DNA of 63,947 nt from Bacillota bacterium. GTDB lineage: Bacteria > Bacillota > UBA994 > UBA5500. The DNA is taken from assembly GCA_023436245.1 (NCBI GenBank), contig JAEZJZ010000012.1, positions 1 to 63,947 on the forward strand. Reading direction: 5' to 3'. Positions 1 through 8,859 of the stretch are shown here, piece by piece. Within the stretch, counting starts at the first letter, position 1. Each line of letters starts with the position of its first letter. The position numbers were made by a program, and so were the translations under genes. The notes beneath the pieces are model-generated. The model made no database searches. It was not told the origin of the DNA and saw only the letters and a program-made list of their open reading frames with translations.

Positions 1-175
1 GGCTCGGCCTGCCGAGCCGATCCCGAGAAGCATTGCGGCAAACCCCGGGTCGCATGCATGCGACCCCTACGGGCTCGCGCCACAACTCTGGACGGACGGC
101 AACCCGGTCACGCTGCGATGCGACCCCTACGGCGCACGACACAACTCCGTAGGGGCGCCATGCATGGCGCCCGTT
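1..175. repeat. REP-like palindromic repeat cluster
   Basis: Three CATG-centred palindromes lie in a gene-free stretch. GGCTCGGCCTGCCGAGCC is at 1-18, GGGTCGCATGCATGCGACCC at 47-66, and the GGGCGCCATGCATGGCGCCC type around 153-172 preceded by GTAGG. The same units recur near 14.43-14.50, 15.17-15.24, 35.53-35.65, 38.07-38.24 and 47.09 kb. They look like non-coding REP/BIME-type elements; no transposase of the RAYT type is visible here. Confidence 0.75.
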
Positions 176-237
176 TTGCGCTGCTTCTTTAGCGTGCAGC
201 AACAAGGCGTGAAGCAGCACAATGTGCTGCTGGGCAT

Positions 238-270
238 ATCAAAGGGCGTTGTCACAAAACAACGCCCGTT
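238..270 (-). terminator. Terminator after the helicase gene
   Basis: GGGCGTTGT (244-252) pairs with ACAACGCCC (259-267). On the minus strand a short T tract follows. It lies about 50 bases after the helicase stop codon. Confidence 0.55.
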
Positions 271-316
271 GTCTGCTCGCCCTACTCAATAGTGTAGCAC
301 AGCAGCCATCCAACGA

Positions 317-2524
317 CTATAGATCGACCTTGACGACGTCCCTCTCCATGGCGGACATGCACTCGTCCAGTTTGGAGCCCCAAAAAGCCTCCCTGCCGAC
401 TGCTTTCCGCAACTGACGCAACACATCTATTCCCCGTCGCAACAAGCTGACCAGGTCGCCTTCTTCGATCGTAGTCAGCTTGGTCAGCTCCGCAAAGCCG
501 GCTCCGCTAGCCCAGCGATAACCAAGGGTGGCCACGTGCGGAGAATAGATCACGCCAGGGCCGAGCACTGGATCCTGCTTCAGTTCCTCTGCAATTCGGA
601 AGTACTTGCGCAAGCTAGGAAACCGATCTTTCTGAGTGAAGTCGTTGAATCGACCAGAGAAGTCCACACCAGTCAGCAGTGCACAGATTTCCGCCGGACT
701 CAGTTCATCCAACATGCCGGCAAACACAAACTCGGTGATCACGATCTCCTGGAAGTTGATCTCGCTGGCCATCTCTCCGCGTGGCAAGATCTGATCGCCG
801 TCGATGTATCCGAGATGCTCCAGTCGCTGTTTGAGTAGCCGATATTGACGCAGCCAATCGGTCGCACTCTGCAACACCAGCATGTCCTTCTCCATCTCAG
901 AGATGTTCGCCTGCAGCAGCCCGAGTTCGCGTTTGGCCGACCGACAGGCAATCTGCTGCTCCGGGGAGCAACTGATGGGGGTGATGCGTTGAAGCTCAGC
1001 CCGCAGGTCTGTGCAGGCCTTGCGCAAATGTTTCCGACCGTGGCGCAGATCCCTTTCCATGCCCTTCAGTTTGGACCGTAGACGGCGGTAGTGGAGAGGG
1101 CAGCAGCTGGCATCAATGTCAGCACAGCCTCGCTCAGTCAGGTCATCCCGCCTGGCCAGCAACTCATCCAGTTGATGCTGCAGGCGATCGCGTGCCAACT
1201 CATTCAGGTACTGCGCAAAGCTGGACTGATAAGCGACGGCCACTTGCTCCTCTTCATTGCGCTTCATCAGGTTGAGAATGGAGTTGCAGCTCAGACGATA
1301 CTGACTGCCGATGTCCTCGATAGGGCGGTTGGCATAGTCTACTAGAACTGCGTCTTCACCATCCTGGATCATCGTAAACACGAAGCCCTTTTCGTCTATT
1401 CCCCGGCGGCCGGCGCGCCCGGCCATCTGCTGGTATTCCTGCGCGCTCAGCGGCCGAACCGTGGTGCCATCATACTTGCGTTGTTCCAGGAAACAGACGC
1501 TGTGCACGGGATAGTTGACCCCGACAGCAAATGTCTCTGTGCAATAGAGCACCTTGACCAGCTTCTGCTCAAACAGTTCCTCCACCAGATCCTTCAGTAC
1601 TGGCAGCAGGCCGGCGTGATGAAAGGCGATGCCCTTATGCAACAGGCGCGCCATCAGTTGAAACCCAGCGTGGTCCGCCAGAGCATAGCGTTCCTCGTAC
1701 CAAGCTACTCTCTCGTCCACCAGAGCAGCTTCGGCGCCGCTGAGGAAGGTTCGTTCGCGCGCCAGTTCCTTACCCTTTTCCACGCATTGCCGACGGCTGA
1801 AGACAAAGATCAGGGCAGGCAGGTAGTGGTAGCGCAACGCCTGTACTAACTGGCGGTGATCGGTTGGTCTAAGTTCACCTTTTTTCAGCGCCCGTTCCAT
1901 CTGAGATAAGCCGCCAATGCCGACCCCGACGTTGTAGTAGCGATGGGTTAACGGCACAACCCGCTTGGTCTCCACCACCAACGCCACTTCCTCCTGGCGC
2001 ACATCAGACAGCCAGCCAATGAACTGTTCCAGGTTGCCAATGGTGGCGCTCAGCCCCAGGAACTTGACATGTCCTGGGGCAAAGATCAAGCTCTCCTCCC
2101 AGGCCACCCCGCGGTCAGAGTCGATGTAGTGAATCTCATCAAAGATCAGATAATGGATGTCCGCTGCCCGCTCTGGATCGGTCAGCACTATGTTGCGATA
2201 AATCTCAGTGGTCATCATCAGCACACTTGCTTCTTTGTTGATCACCACGTCCCCGGTGATGATGCCCACGCGGTCGGCTCCCAGGCTGGCCTTAAACTGG
2301 CGGTATTTCTGGTTGCTGAGCGCCTTAATCGGGGCAGTGTAGATGATGCGCTTGCCCTCGCTCACTGCCTTTTCGATCAGATAGTCGGCAATCAGAGTCT
2401 TGCCTACTCCGGTAGGTGCACTGACGATCACCGAACGCCCCTGTTCGATCAGACTGAGGGCCTGGCGCTGAAAAGGGTCAAGCGTGAAGCCCTTGTATGT
2501 AGTCAACTGCGATCGATTCGACAT
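317..2524 (-). CDS. Ski2/Mtr4-like superfamily II DEAD/DEAH-box helicase
   Basis: This is an ATP-dependent nucleic acid helicase of about 735 residues. Motif I is APTGVGKT near residue 38, motif II is FDEIHY, motif III is SATIGN, and the C-terminal core has HHAGLLP and QMAGRAGRRG (motif VI). The DEIH box and the motif VI form are typical of Ski2-like RNA helicases rather than RecQ or UvrB. The long region after the core is rich in basic and coiled-coil-like sequence and may hold a DSHCT-like domain. The chosen ATG follows a GGGGGGA ribosome binding site; an ATG 27 bases upstream has none. It is last in a minus-strand group after the MoaD-like gene. Substrate and cellular role are not shown by the sequence; RNA turnover is an inference from the family. 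Confidence 0.85.
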   Translation of the reverse strand: MSNRSQLTTYKGFTLDPFQRQALSLIEQGRSVIVSAPTGVGKTLIADYLIEKAVSEGKRIIYTAPIKALSNQKYRQFKASLGADRVGIITGDVVINKEASVLMMTTEIYRNIVLTDPERAADIHYLIFDEIHYIDSDRGVAWEESLIFAPGHVKFLGLSATIGNLEQFIGWLSDVRQEEVALVVETKRVVPLTHRYYNVGVGIGGLSQMERALKKGELRPTDHRQLVQALRYHYLPALIFVFSRRQCVEKGKELARERTFLSGAEAALVDERVAWYEERYALADHAGFQLMARLLHKGIAFHHAGLLPVLKDLVEELFEQKLVKVLYCTETFAVGVNYPVHSVCFLEQRKYDGTTVRPLSAQEYQQMAGRAGRRGIDEKGFVFTMIQDGEDAVLVDYANRPIEDIGSQYRLSCNSILNLMKRNEEEQVAVAYQSSFAQYLNELARDRLQHQLDELLARRDDLTERGCADIDASCCPLHYRRLRSKLKGMERDLRHGRKHLRKACTDLRAELQRITPISCSPEQQIACRSAKRELGLLQANISEMEKDMLVLQSATDWLRQYRLLKQRLEHLGYIDGDQILPRGEMASEINFQEIVITEFVFAGMLDELSPAEICALLTGVDFSGRFNDFTQKDRFPSLRKYFRIAEELKQDPVLGPGVIYSPHVATLGYRWASGAGFAELTKLTTIEEGDLVSLLRRGIDVLRQLRKAVGREAFWGSKLDECMSAMERDVVKVDL

Positions 2525-2734
2525 GTTGTCCCCCCACGGTCCGTCATTCATTTGATCCAGTCCAATCCAGTCAGCGGCAGCAATGCAAAAGGGCCCTGGA
2601 CAGTGACGTCAATCTCTGTCAGCAGGCCCAGAACTGTCCTAATTCCATCAACCTGTAACCCACGATGCGGCGTCAAACCTCAGTCCAACTGGTTACCAGC
2701 GTCACCAAACCCGGCATCACCTATAGTCCAGGTG

Positions 2735-2965
2735 CTAACCTCCCGCCATTGGGGAGAACAACAGGATCTTATCTCCGTCCGCCAGCTCGTGGTCGGCAGT
2801 GGCCCGTTGGCCGTTGACCACGACTGTGGCTAAGTGAGCGCCGAGACCCAACTGTTGCAGCAGAGTGCCGACAGTGATCGGTTCTGTCCAGGGAATGGTC
2901 AGGTTCTCCTGAGCGCCTGGCAGCAAACGGGCTATTTGCCCCCGCGCCACTATCTGCAATGCCAT
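2735..2965 (-). CDS. MoaD/ThiS-family ubiquitin-like sulfur carrier
   Basis: A 76-residue protein ends in MAGG, the Gly-Gly tail that E1-like enzymes adenylate and thiocarboxylate in MoaD, ThiS and related sulfur carriers. The middle has a beta-grasp pattern, with VVVNGQRA followed by LADGDKILLFSPMAGG, the usual final strand of the family. The start ATG lies 8 bases after GGGGGG. No ThiF/MoeB, ThiG or MoaE gene is in the window, so whether it serves molybdopterin, thiamine, tungsten-cofactor or another pathway cannot be told. Confidence 0.75.
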   Translation of the reverse strand: MALQIVARGQIARLLPGAQENLTIPWTEPITVGTLLQQLGLGAHLATVVVNGQRATADHELADGDKILLFSPMAGG

Positions 2966-3038
2966 TAAGCAACCCCCCAAATCTGTCCATCAACGTCTGA
3001 TCTGCTATATGTATTCTGGGAAAACGCTGTGCTTCCTG

Positions 3039-3722
3039 CTACGGCCGAAACGGAGAGCGCAATTCCGAGAGACGGACTTGGCGCATGGCCATGATCCACA
3101 TCCCGATGGAGAACGGGATCACTCCTGCCGCCAACACAGTGTGATTCGAGGAAAGCAACAGATCAAAGATGCCGTGCAGCAAGACCGGAATGAGCAGAGC
3201 ACGCTGCAGGTTCCTCGTCTCCTGACCATCGGTGCGCGAGAACCGGGCCCGCCCTAAGTAGTAACCCATGGCGGCAGCAAACAGGGCGTGCCCCGGAACT
3301 GAGAGCAGACCACGCACCAACGCTATCTGCGCACCGCCCTGCACCACATAGAGGATGTTCTCCAGTGCGGCAAAGCCCAAGGAGGCAGTAATGGCGTAAA
3401 TCATGCCGTCGTATGGTTCGTTAAATGCCAGATGGTGATAGGCCAACCGCATCACGACCAGGAACTTCAGTCCTTCCTCCACCAGGGCGATCACCACAAA
3501 ATTCTCGAGCACCAGATAGAGCAGGCTTTCCGCCAGAAATACCCGTCGGAGTGCGTTCAGCCCGAAGACTCCGAGCAGTGCAGCGATCACGGTTACTCCC
3601 ATTCCATAAAGAAAAACCCGAATCAGCAACGATCTCGGCTCTTGGTCATAGCGGTCTCGGACATAGAAGAAGGTCAAAAGAGCCCAGACGGGCGCGGTGG
3701 CAGCAATAATCAAGCTGATCAA
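3039..3722 (-). CDS. PrsW-family intramembrane metalloprotease
   Basis: A polytopic membrane protein of about 227 residues carries the PrsW signature motifs in order: VEEGLKF (EExxK), GFAALEN, a conserved His in PGHALFAA, and LLHGIFD near the C-terminus. Known PrsW proteins cleave anti-sigma factors within the membrane (RsiW in Bacillus), and relatives also act in sporulation and germination. The TTG start used here follows GGGGGGAG at good spacing; a TTG 18 bases upstream would overlap that site. An anti-sigma-like membrane protein lies far away at 51.4 kb, but nothing links the two directly. Confidence 0.85.
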   Translation of the reverse strand: MISLIIAATAPVWALLTFFYVRDRYDQEPRSLLIRVFLYGMGVTVIAALLGVFGLNALRRVFLAESLLYLVLENFVVIALVEEGLKFLVVMRLAYHHLAFNEPYDGMIYAITASLGFAALENILYVVQGGAQIALVRGLLSVPGHALFAAAMGYYLGRARFSRTDGQETRNLQRALLIPVLLHGIFDLLLSSNHTVLAAGVIPFSIGMWIMAMRQVRLSELRSPFRP

Positions 3723-3818
3723 GGCGTTCTCTCCCCCCAATATCTGTACCTGTATTCTACCACGCCTAGCAAACGGCTTGCTAGCAAAATATTACAGATA
3801 AAGAGCCCTCCAGGTGTT

Positions 3819-3848
3819 CAAAAAACAGGCAGCTAATAGCTGCCTGTT
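3819..3848 (-). terminator. Terminator after the 91-residue gene
   Basis: AACAGGCAGCTA (3824-3835) pairs with TAGCTGCCTGTT (3837-3848), a 12 bp stem. On the minus strand it runs into a T tract, so it ends the transcript of the small gene at 3922-4197. Confidence 0.85.
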
Positions 3849-3921
3849 CTTGCATAATCGGCACTCACGACTGCAACCAAGAAAACTGTGGCTACGTGAT
3901 CCCCAGCAGTACTGTGTGCTG

Positions 3922-4197
3922 CTAGCGAGCCTGATAGGCCAGGTCGAGATGAACAATCTTCCGCTCGTGGTCTGCCAGTCGTGTACTCTTACGATCTACC
4001 TCAAGGAACGACCCGTCGGTAAAGTTGATCTTCAGTCGCAAAATGATCGGGTCCATGTCTAGTGTAGTAGCTTCAGTCACCTGGATGCTGCCAACCGTTT
4101 TGCCCTCAAACCCCTTGAGGAGATCTGCATCCGCCACGAAATGAAACGACTGAGCTACTTCTGGTTGCCGGTTCGCGCTGACTTGCACGCTGATCAT
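3922..4197 (-). CDS. Small protein of unknown function (91 residues)
   Basis: I do not recognise this family. The ATG (MISVQVSANR) has a GGGGGG ribosome binding site, and a clear terminator follows the stop. The protein is soluble, with alternating hydrophobic and charged residues (LRLKINFTDGSFLEVD) suggesting a small beta-rich fold. The open frame extends upstream for 160 more codons, but without a usable start, and the residue composition there is unlike a protein. Confidence 0.6.
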   Translation of the reverse strand: MISVQVSANRQPEVAQSFHFVADADLLKGFEGKTVGSIQVTEATTLDMDPIILRLKINFTDGSFLEVDRKSTRLADHERKIVHLDLAYQAR

Positions 4198-4427
4198 TGA
4201 CACCCCCCTCAGATTTTGACCTGCCCGGACTTCTGCCGAAATAGACAGAACTCTTACTATTACTATTACTTGCAAGGCTGAACTTTTCCTGCTGCCGTCA
4301 TCAGTTTTTATTCGAGCAAATCTTGCCCAGCCGTTTGGGGGATTAGTCATGAAAAGGCCGCGAACACAGCATTTGGCACCAATTATCTGGACAAAAGTCG
4401 TGAAGAATAGGCTTGGAGGTGCTTGCA

Positions 4428-4613
4428 TTGGGCAAAGCGAAACTGAAGTGGCAACGCGATTTTGGCCAAGAGGAAGTTGCGGCAGAACTGAACGGGGTAG
4501 TAGGTCATCCCCGGCCACGCGAAGCGTCATCCCAGAAGGCACAACTCCGCAGTGGTCATCCGCACGGCACCCGCAAGGACAAGAAACTCGGGATGTCCAA
4601 GAAGATGACCTAG
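4428..4613 (+). CDS. Small basic protein, 61 residues, unknown
   Basis: A TTG start lies eight bases after a perfect GGAGG. The product begins LGKAKLKWQRDFGQEEVAAEL and is rich in Lys, Arg, Gln and His, with no membrane segment. The start-site quality is the main reason to call it. The amphipathic EEVAAEL stretch and basic tail resemble small DNA-binding or spore-packaged proteins in composition only. It lies alone between minus-strand genes, with a hairpin about 110 bases downstream. Confidence 0.45.
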   Translation: MGKAKLKWQRDFGQEEVAAELNGVVGHPRPREASSQKAQLRSGHPHGTRKDKKLGMSKKMT

Positions 4614-4647
4614 TACGGCGTCCCAAACCTCGAAATGGAAGACCGAG

Positions 4648-4690
4648 CGATACCCGCATCCAATTGACTGAGACTTGACGCCCCATGGTA
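4648..4690 (+). repeat. Recurring motif (T)GGACTnAnnCTTGACGCC, copy B
   Basis: The stretch CAATTGACTGAGACTTGACG is close to sequences near 2668-2690 (minus strand), 42.37-42.40 kb and 54.25-54.28 kb. See the matching finding. Its function is unknown. Confidence 0.4.
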
Positions 4691-4721
4691 GTCTTAGATG
4701 TTACACGGCACTGGAGTAGAT

Positions 4722-4764
4722 GAAGGGAACCTCAGGCGAATCCGAGGTTCCCTTCGCTAATTTT
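4722..4764. terminator. Hairpin between convergent genes
   Basis: GAAGGGAACCTC (4722-4733) pairs exactly with GAGGTTCCCTTC (4744-4755), followed on the plus strand by GCTAATTTT. It separates the small plus-strand ORF from the minus-strand kinase gene. Confidence 0.65.
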
Positions 4765-4792
4765 GAACACCGGCAGAGAGTTGCCCTCTGGC

Positions 4793-6247
4793 TCACGCCC
4801 AGCGGGCCGAGCGAGGCAAGCACACAGAGAAGGTGCTGCCCGAGCCGAGCACGCTCTTCGCCCCGATAGTCCCGCCATGCTCAGTGAGGATCTCTCGGCA
4901 AATGGCGAGCCCGAGTCCAGTGCCGCCAGGCTTGGTGGTATAGAACGGTTCAAAGATTCGCTGCGTCTGGTCGGGAGGAATGCCCTCACCGGTATCATGC
5001 ATATCCACTCGCACTTGCTCTGAGTCCAAACTGCTGACCAGGGTAATCGTGCCGCCTTCCGGCGTTGCCTGCAGCGCATTGCTGAACAGGTTAAGAAATA
5101 CCTGCTTCAGCGCTTCTGACTTCGCCCAAATCGGAATGACCTCATGGTCGAGATCAACGATCAGGTCAATGCCTTTGAGTACGGCCTGGTGCTTGACCAG
5201 TTGAATCAGATCCGTGAGCAACTCATTCAAGTTCACCAGCCGCTTCTGCTCCTTCGTGGGCTTGGTCATAGCCAGAAAATCATTCAGAATTTGGTTGGCC
5301 CTGTCAATTTCATCCAAGATATAGTCGGCATAGCGGATTTCCGTGGACATTGCCGCCTGAGTCAACCGCTGGCGCAATAGTTGAATGAAGCCCCTCACTG
5401 CTGCCAAAGGGTTGCGGATCTCGTGCGCGATGCCAGCTGCCAACTCGCCCGCTACCGCCAGCTTGCCGTGATGCGAAATCTGGGCGGAAAGGTGTTCTGT
5501 CTCCAACTTGAGAATCACCGCATGCATGCGCTCCACCTGTAGCTCATACTCCAAGCTGACGCATTCGGCCATCAGACGCTCCGCCTCAGATGGGGAGTAA
5601 CGAGAGCGATCCGCCCGGCTGACGCCGTATCCTCCCGGCCATTCAGCAACCTGGGGCACCCCTGTTGCGGATGCCACGCCCCAGGGGAACTCCACACCGA
5701 GCACATTCAGAGGAACACCGGCGAAACCATGCCCAGCGACCTGTCCGGAGAGCGACGAGGCAGCTGCCACGTAGTCATGGGGAACCAATAGCTGATCAGC
5801 CGCCCGGGAGGGCGAGAGCAGACGCTTGCCGGACAGCAAGGTCAGCCTGTTGCTGTAGGCTGCCTGCGCGGCTACCTCAGGAGTGAGAGCTTGCCAGGCG
5901 CGGTTCTGTTCGGCTAGCCGCTGCAGCACTCTCATCCGCTCGTGCACTCTGCTCTTGTCATCGAGTGGCCAGACTTCGTCCAGTTCAGACAGCTTGCTCA
6001 ATCGACCAAATTCCTGTTCATCCAGCAAGGCAACTGCGTATCCCCAGGGAACGCTCACCCGAAAGGTGTCGAGTAGCTGTCGGCAGTTGGCGGATAGACC
6101 GACCAAGAGTAGCACATCGGGAGCGTTCTGGTTAAGCAAGTGCCCGAACTGCTGATTGTCGTCCACAATACAAGCCTGAAGCCACTCTTCACGGCCAAGA
6201 TCGGCGGTCGGATCGGTTGTTGACATCACAGCCAGAAAGCCAGCCAC
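4793..6247 (-). CDS. Sporulation-type sensor histidine kinase
   Basis: About 484 residues. The C-terminal half holds a full kinase core: H-box IAHEIRNPLAAVRGF with the phospho-acceptor His, N-box NLFSNALQATPEGG, G1 DTGEGIPP, F-box FEPFYTTKPGG and G2 GTGLGLA. The HEIRNPLAAVRGFIQLL form is characteristic of kinases that feed the Spo0A phosphorelay. The N-terminal 220 residues have no obvious membrane spans or PAS signature and probably form a soluble sensor region of unknown ligand. The GTG start follows AAGGGGG. No response regulator lies next to it, which fits an orphan phosphorelay kinase. The link to sporulation is inferred from the family. Confidence 0.85.
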   Translation of the reverse strand: MAGFLAVMSTTDPTADLGREEWLQACIVDDNQQFGHLLNQNAPDVLLLVGLSANCRQLLDTFRVSVPWGYAVALLDEQEFGRLSKLSELDEVWPLDDKSRVHERMRVLQRLAEQNRAWQALTPEVAAQAAYSNRLTLLSGKRLLSPSRAADQLLVPHDYVAAASSLSGQVAGHGFAGVPLNVLGVEFPWGVASATGVPQVAEWPGGYGVSRADRSRYSPSEAERLMAECVSLEYELQVERMHAVILKLETEHLSAQISHHGKLAVAGELAAGIAHEIRNPLAAVRGFIQLLRQRLTQAAMSTEIRYADYILDEIDRANQILNDFLAMTKPTKEQKRLVNLNELLTDLIQLVKHQAVLKGIDLIVDLDHEVIPIWAKSEALKQVFLNLFSNALQATPEGGTITLVSSLDSEQVRVDMHDTGEGIPPDQTQRIFEPFYTTKPGGTGLGLAICREILTEHGGTIGAKSVLGSGSTFSVCLPRSARWA

Positions 6248-6428
6248 CCAAACACCCCCTTCCTGTTACAACCATATATTTCACAAAATCAGGCACGAAT
6301 CCTCCTCCAATGGGGAAATTAACCACGGAAACATCTCGACCGTTTGTGACAGTTGTTGCCTGCACCGATGTCGATTTCCGTCAAACTGGAGTGCGGGGCG
6401 TTCGACACCAGCATCTGCCCAAATGCAA

Positions 6429-6457
6429 TTGACAATCGAGATCTCTTCTATTAGGAT
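6429..6457 (+). promoter_or_regulatory. Sigma-A promoter of asnS
   Basis: TTGACA at 6429-6434, a 17-base spacer, then TAGGAT at 6452-6457. It lies just upstream of the T-box leader. The rest of 6248-6428 shows no gene. Confidence 0.75.
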
Positions 6458-6465
6458 AGTGAGTT

Positions 6466-6720
6466 AACAAGACAAAGGTGATGAGAGGAAGAGTAACCTG
6501 TAGGCACAGCCACAGAGAGCCGGGGTATGGTGGAAGCCGGTGCGACGGCCACAGGTGAAGAACGCCCTTGAACTGCTGCCCGAACGCTTAACGGCTAGTA
6601 GGAGCAGCCGGTCTGCACCGTTATGCAGCGAGAGTTGACCTGAGGAAATTCAGGTAAATTGGGTGGCACCGCGGAATTGGCCCTTCGTCCCAAATTTATG
6701 GGAATGAAGGGCCTTAATAT
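6466..6720 (+). promoter_or_regulatory. T-box riboswitch (Asn) controlling asnS
   Basis: The T-box core GGGTGGCACCGCGG is at 6661-6674. It is followed by a terminator whose arms are GGCCCTTC (6679-6686) and GAAGGGCC (6706-6713), then a T-rich run. Upstream is a long stem I region. In its 3' side lies AAC at 6561-6563 in the context GAAGAACGCC, the likely specifier for tRNA-Asn. Uncharged tRNA-Asn would favour antitermination and expression of the synthetase immediately downstream. Confidence 0.92.
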
Positions 6721-6739
6721 TTGGCAGGGAGGTTTGGTT

Positions 6740-8131
6740 ATGCAGTTACTGGATGTAAAGCAGCTCTATCGGGAAAGTGCGAACTGGCTGGAGCAAGAGG
6801 TTGAGATCAGGGGTTGGGTGCGCACACTGCGTTCCTCCAACACCATCGGCTTCATCGAACTGAACGACGGGACGTTCTTCGTGAACATGCAGGTAGTGTT
6901 CACATCTGACCTCGGTAATTTCTCGGATATAGCCAAATTGCCGATAGCCACCGCATTGGCAGTCAAGGGCAAACTGGTGGCAACTCCGGAGGCCAAGCAA
7001 CCGGTGGAGATTCAGGCAACCGAGATCACAGTGCTGGGAACCTCCACGTCGGATTACCCACTGCAGAAGAAGAGACACAGCCTGGAATACCTGCGGGAAA
7101 TCGCGCACCTCCGTCCACGCTCGAACCTGTTCTCGGCAGTCTTCCGGGTGCGGTCTGTGGCCGCTTTTGCGCTGCACCGTTTCTTCCAGGAACGGGACTA
7201 TATTTACGCGCACACGCCAATCATTACCGGCAGTGACGCAGAAGGCGCCGGACAGATGTTCAAGGTGACCACGCTTGACTTGCTGAATGTGCCACAGACG
7301 CCAGAAGGAGCCCCCGACTACAAGCAGGACTTCTTCGGCAAGGAGACCAACCTGACGGTGAGCGGCCAACTGGAGGCCGAGATCTTCGCCTTGGCCTTCC
7401 GCAGCGTCTACACCTTCGGTCCCACCTTCCGTGCCGAGAACTCAAACACAGGTCGCCACGCGGCCGAGTTCTGGATGCTCGAGCCGGAGATTGCCTTTGC
7501 AGATCTCGGCGACAACATGCAGGTGGTGGAGGATATGCTCAAGTACGTCCTGCGCTATGTGCTTGAACAGCTGCCGGAAGAGATGGCCTTCTTCAACCAG
7601 TTCGTCGATACTGGCTTGCTGCAACGCCTGGACAATGTCCTGAACTCTGACTTTGACCATGTCACCTATACCGAGGCGATCGAGATCCTACAGAAGTCCG
7701 GCAAGAGCTTCGAGTATCCAGTTTCGTGGGGCATTGACCTCCAGACTGAGCACGAACGCTTCCTGACTGAACAGGTTTTCGGCAAGCCTGTGTTTGTGAC
7801 TGACTACCCCAAGGAGATCAAGGCCTTCTACATGCGCCATAACCCGGACGGCAAGACAGTGGCCGCCATGGATCTGTTGGTTCCCGGGGTGGGTGAACTA
7901 GTTGGCGGCAGTCAGCGTGAAGAGCGGTATGATGTGCTGGTCAACCGGATCACGGAACTAGGCATGCCACTGGAGCCCTACTGGTGGTACCTGGAACTGC
8001 GCAAGTACGGTGGCGTCGTCCACTCCGGCTTTGGACTGGGGTTTGAGCGCCTGATCATGTACATCACCGGAGTACAGAACATTCGCGATGTCACCCTTTG
8101 CCCAAGAACTGTAGGCAACTGCGAGTTCTAG
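6740..8131 (+). CDS. asnS: Asparaginyl-tRNA synthetase
   Basis: Class IIb aminoacyl-tRNA synthetase of 463 residues, the usual length. An N-terminal OB-fold anticodon-binding domain (EIRGWVRTLRSSNTIGFIEL) is followed by the class II core: FRAENSNTGRHAAEFWMLE (motif 2) and FGLGFERLIMYITG (motif 3). It charges tRNA-Asn directly in the cytoplasm. The ATG follows GGGAGG; the reading frame is open further upstream but runs through the T-box. Expression is set by that T-box, whose specifier codon AAC agrees with this identity rather than aspartyl- or lysyl-tRNA synthetase. Confidence 0.97.
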   Translation: MQLLDVKQLYRESANWLEQEVEIRGWVRTLRSSNTIGFIELNDGTFFVNMQVVFTSDLGNFSDIAKLPIATALAVKGKLVATPEAKQPVEIQATEITVLGTSTSDYPLQKKRHSLEYLREIAHLRPRSNLFSAVFRVRSVAAFALHRFFQERDYIYAHTPIITGSDAEGAGQMFKVTTLDLLNVPQTPEGAPDYKQDFFGKETNLTVSGQLEAEIFALAFRSVYTFGPTFRAENSNTGRHAAEFWMLEPEIAFADLGDNMQVVEDMLKYVLRYVLEQLPEEMAFFNQFVDTGLLQRLDNVLNSDFDHVTYTEAIEILQKSGKSFEYPVSWGIDLQTEHERFLTEQVFGKPVFVTDYPKEIKAFYMRHNPDGKTVAAMDLLVPGVGELVGGSQREERYDVLVNRITELGMPLEPYWWYLELRKYGGVVHSGFGLGFERLIMYITGVQNIRDVTLCPRTVGNCEF

Positions 8132-8144
8132 CTGCATCAAAATG

Positions 8145-8174
8145 CGCCGCAAGGTTTGCCCTTGCGGCGTTTTC
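8145..8174 (+). terminator. Terminator of asnS
   Basis: CGCCGCAAGG (8145-8154), loop TTTG, then CCTTGCGGCG and TTTT. Confidence 0.85.
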
Positions 8175-8220
8175 TGCTTGCGGCGATTGCGCGAATGCAG
8201 AGTGACTGAGCAGGATTATG

Positions 8221-8856
8221 TCAGGCCAAAGTGCCGCTGCCGTCAGTCGCGGTATCTCTGCCGCGCACCATGATTATGCCATTCAAAATCAAGTAAGCGG
8301 CGACGATCACCGAGCCACCCAGGTCCACGATCCGCGCGGCGGGTGCGCCGGGAGCTATGGCGACGACCGCCAGCGCGATAGTCACACAGGCATCGACCAG
8401 CGACTTGGCGCGGTAGAGCTTGCTCTGCACGGCCAGTATCGCATCGGGCTGCTCGCGGTCGAGCCTGCGGTAGCGCAGCCAAAACCACGAGTTGGTCGTC
8501 ACGCCGAGCACGGCGATGACCAGCCCCGGAACGACATTCCCCTTCGCCATCCCGGGAGAGAACAGCGCGACGAAGAGCATGACCACACCAGACAGGCACA
8601 TAGCCAGTCCCACGGATGAACTAGCCGTGCGTTGCAGCCTGTGTCTGCGCATCACATCCATCTCGCTGTTCTGCCGCAGCAGGCGAAACACCGCCCATGA
8701 AACTACGATGGCGACCAATTCCGCCGTGCGACGGATGAAATCGGCCAACTGGGTGGACGAGCGCCCATATAAAAGCGCCACGCCCAGTACAAGGGGGCCA
8801 GGCGAGCTCATCAACACCGACGCGAGCAGCGTGCGCTCGCCTGATTTTGCTGACAT
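8221..8856 (-). CDS. CDF-like membrane protein lacking the cytoplasmic domain
   Basis: A 211-residue polytopic protein with about six predicted spans. The pattern resembles the transmembrane part of cation diffusion facilitators: an Asp-containing helix near the N-terminus (QLADFIRRTAELV) and KSLVDACVTIALAVVAI later, where CDF proteins carry HxxxD or DxxxD metal sites. The first His of those sites is missing and there is no C-terminal cytoplasmic domain, so metal transport is uncertain. It starts 3 bases after the stop of the polyprenol-kinase-like gene, implying one transcript. Family assignment is from sequence pattern only. Confidence 0.6.
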   Translation of the reverse strand: MSAKSGERTLLASVLMSSPGPLVLGVALLYGRSSTQLADFIRRTAELVAIVVSWAVFRLLRQNSEMDVMRRHRLQRTASSSVGLAMCLSGVVMLFVALFSPGMAKGNVVPGLVIAVLGVTTNSWFWLRYRRLDREQPDAILAVQSKLYRAKSLVDACVTIALAVVAIAPGAPAARIVDLGGSVIVAAYLILNGIIMVRGRDTATDGSGTLA

Positions 8857-8859
8857 GAC

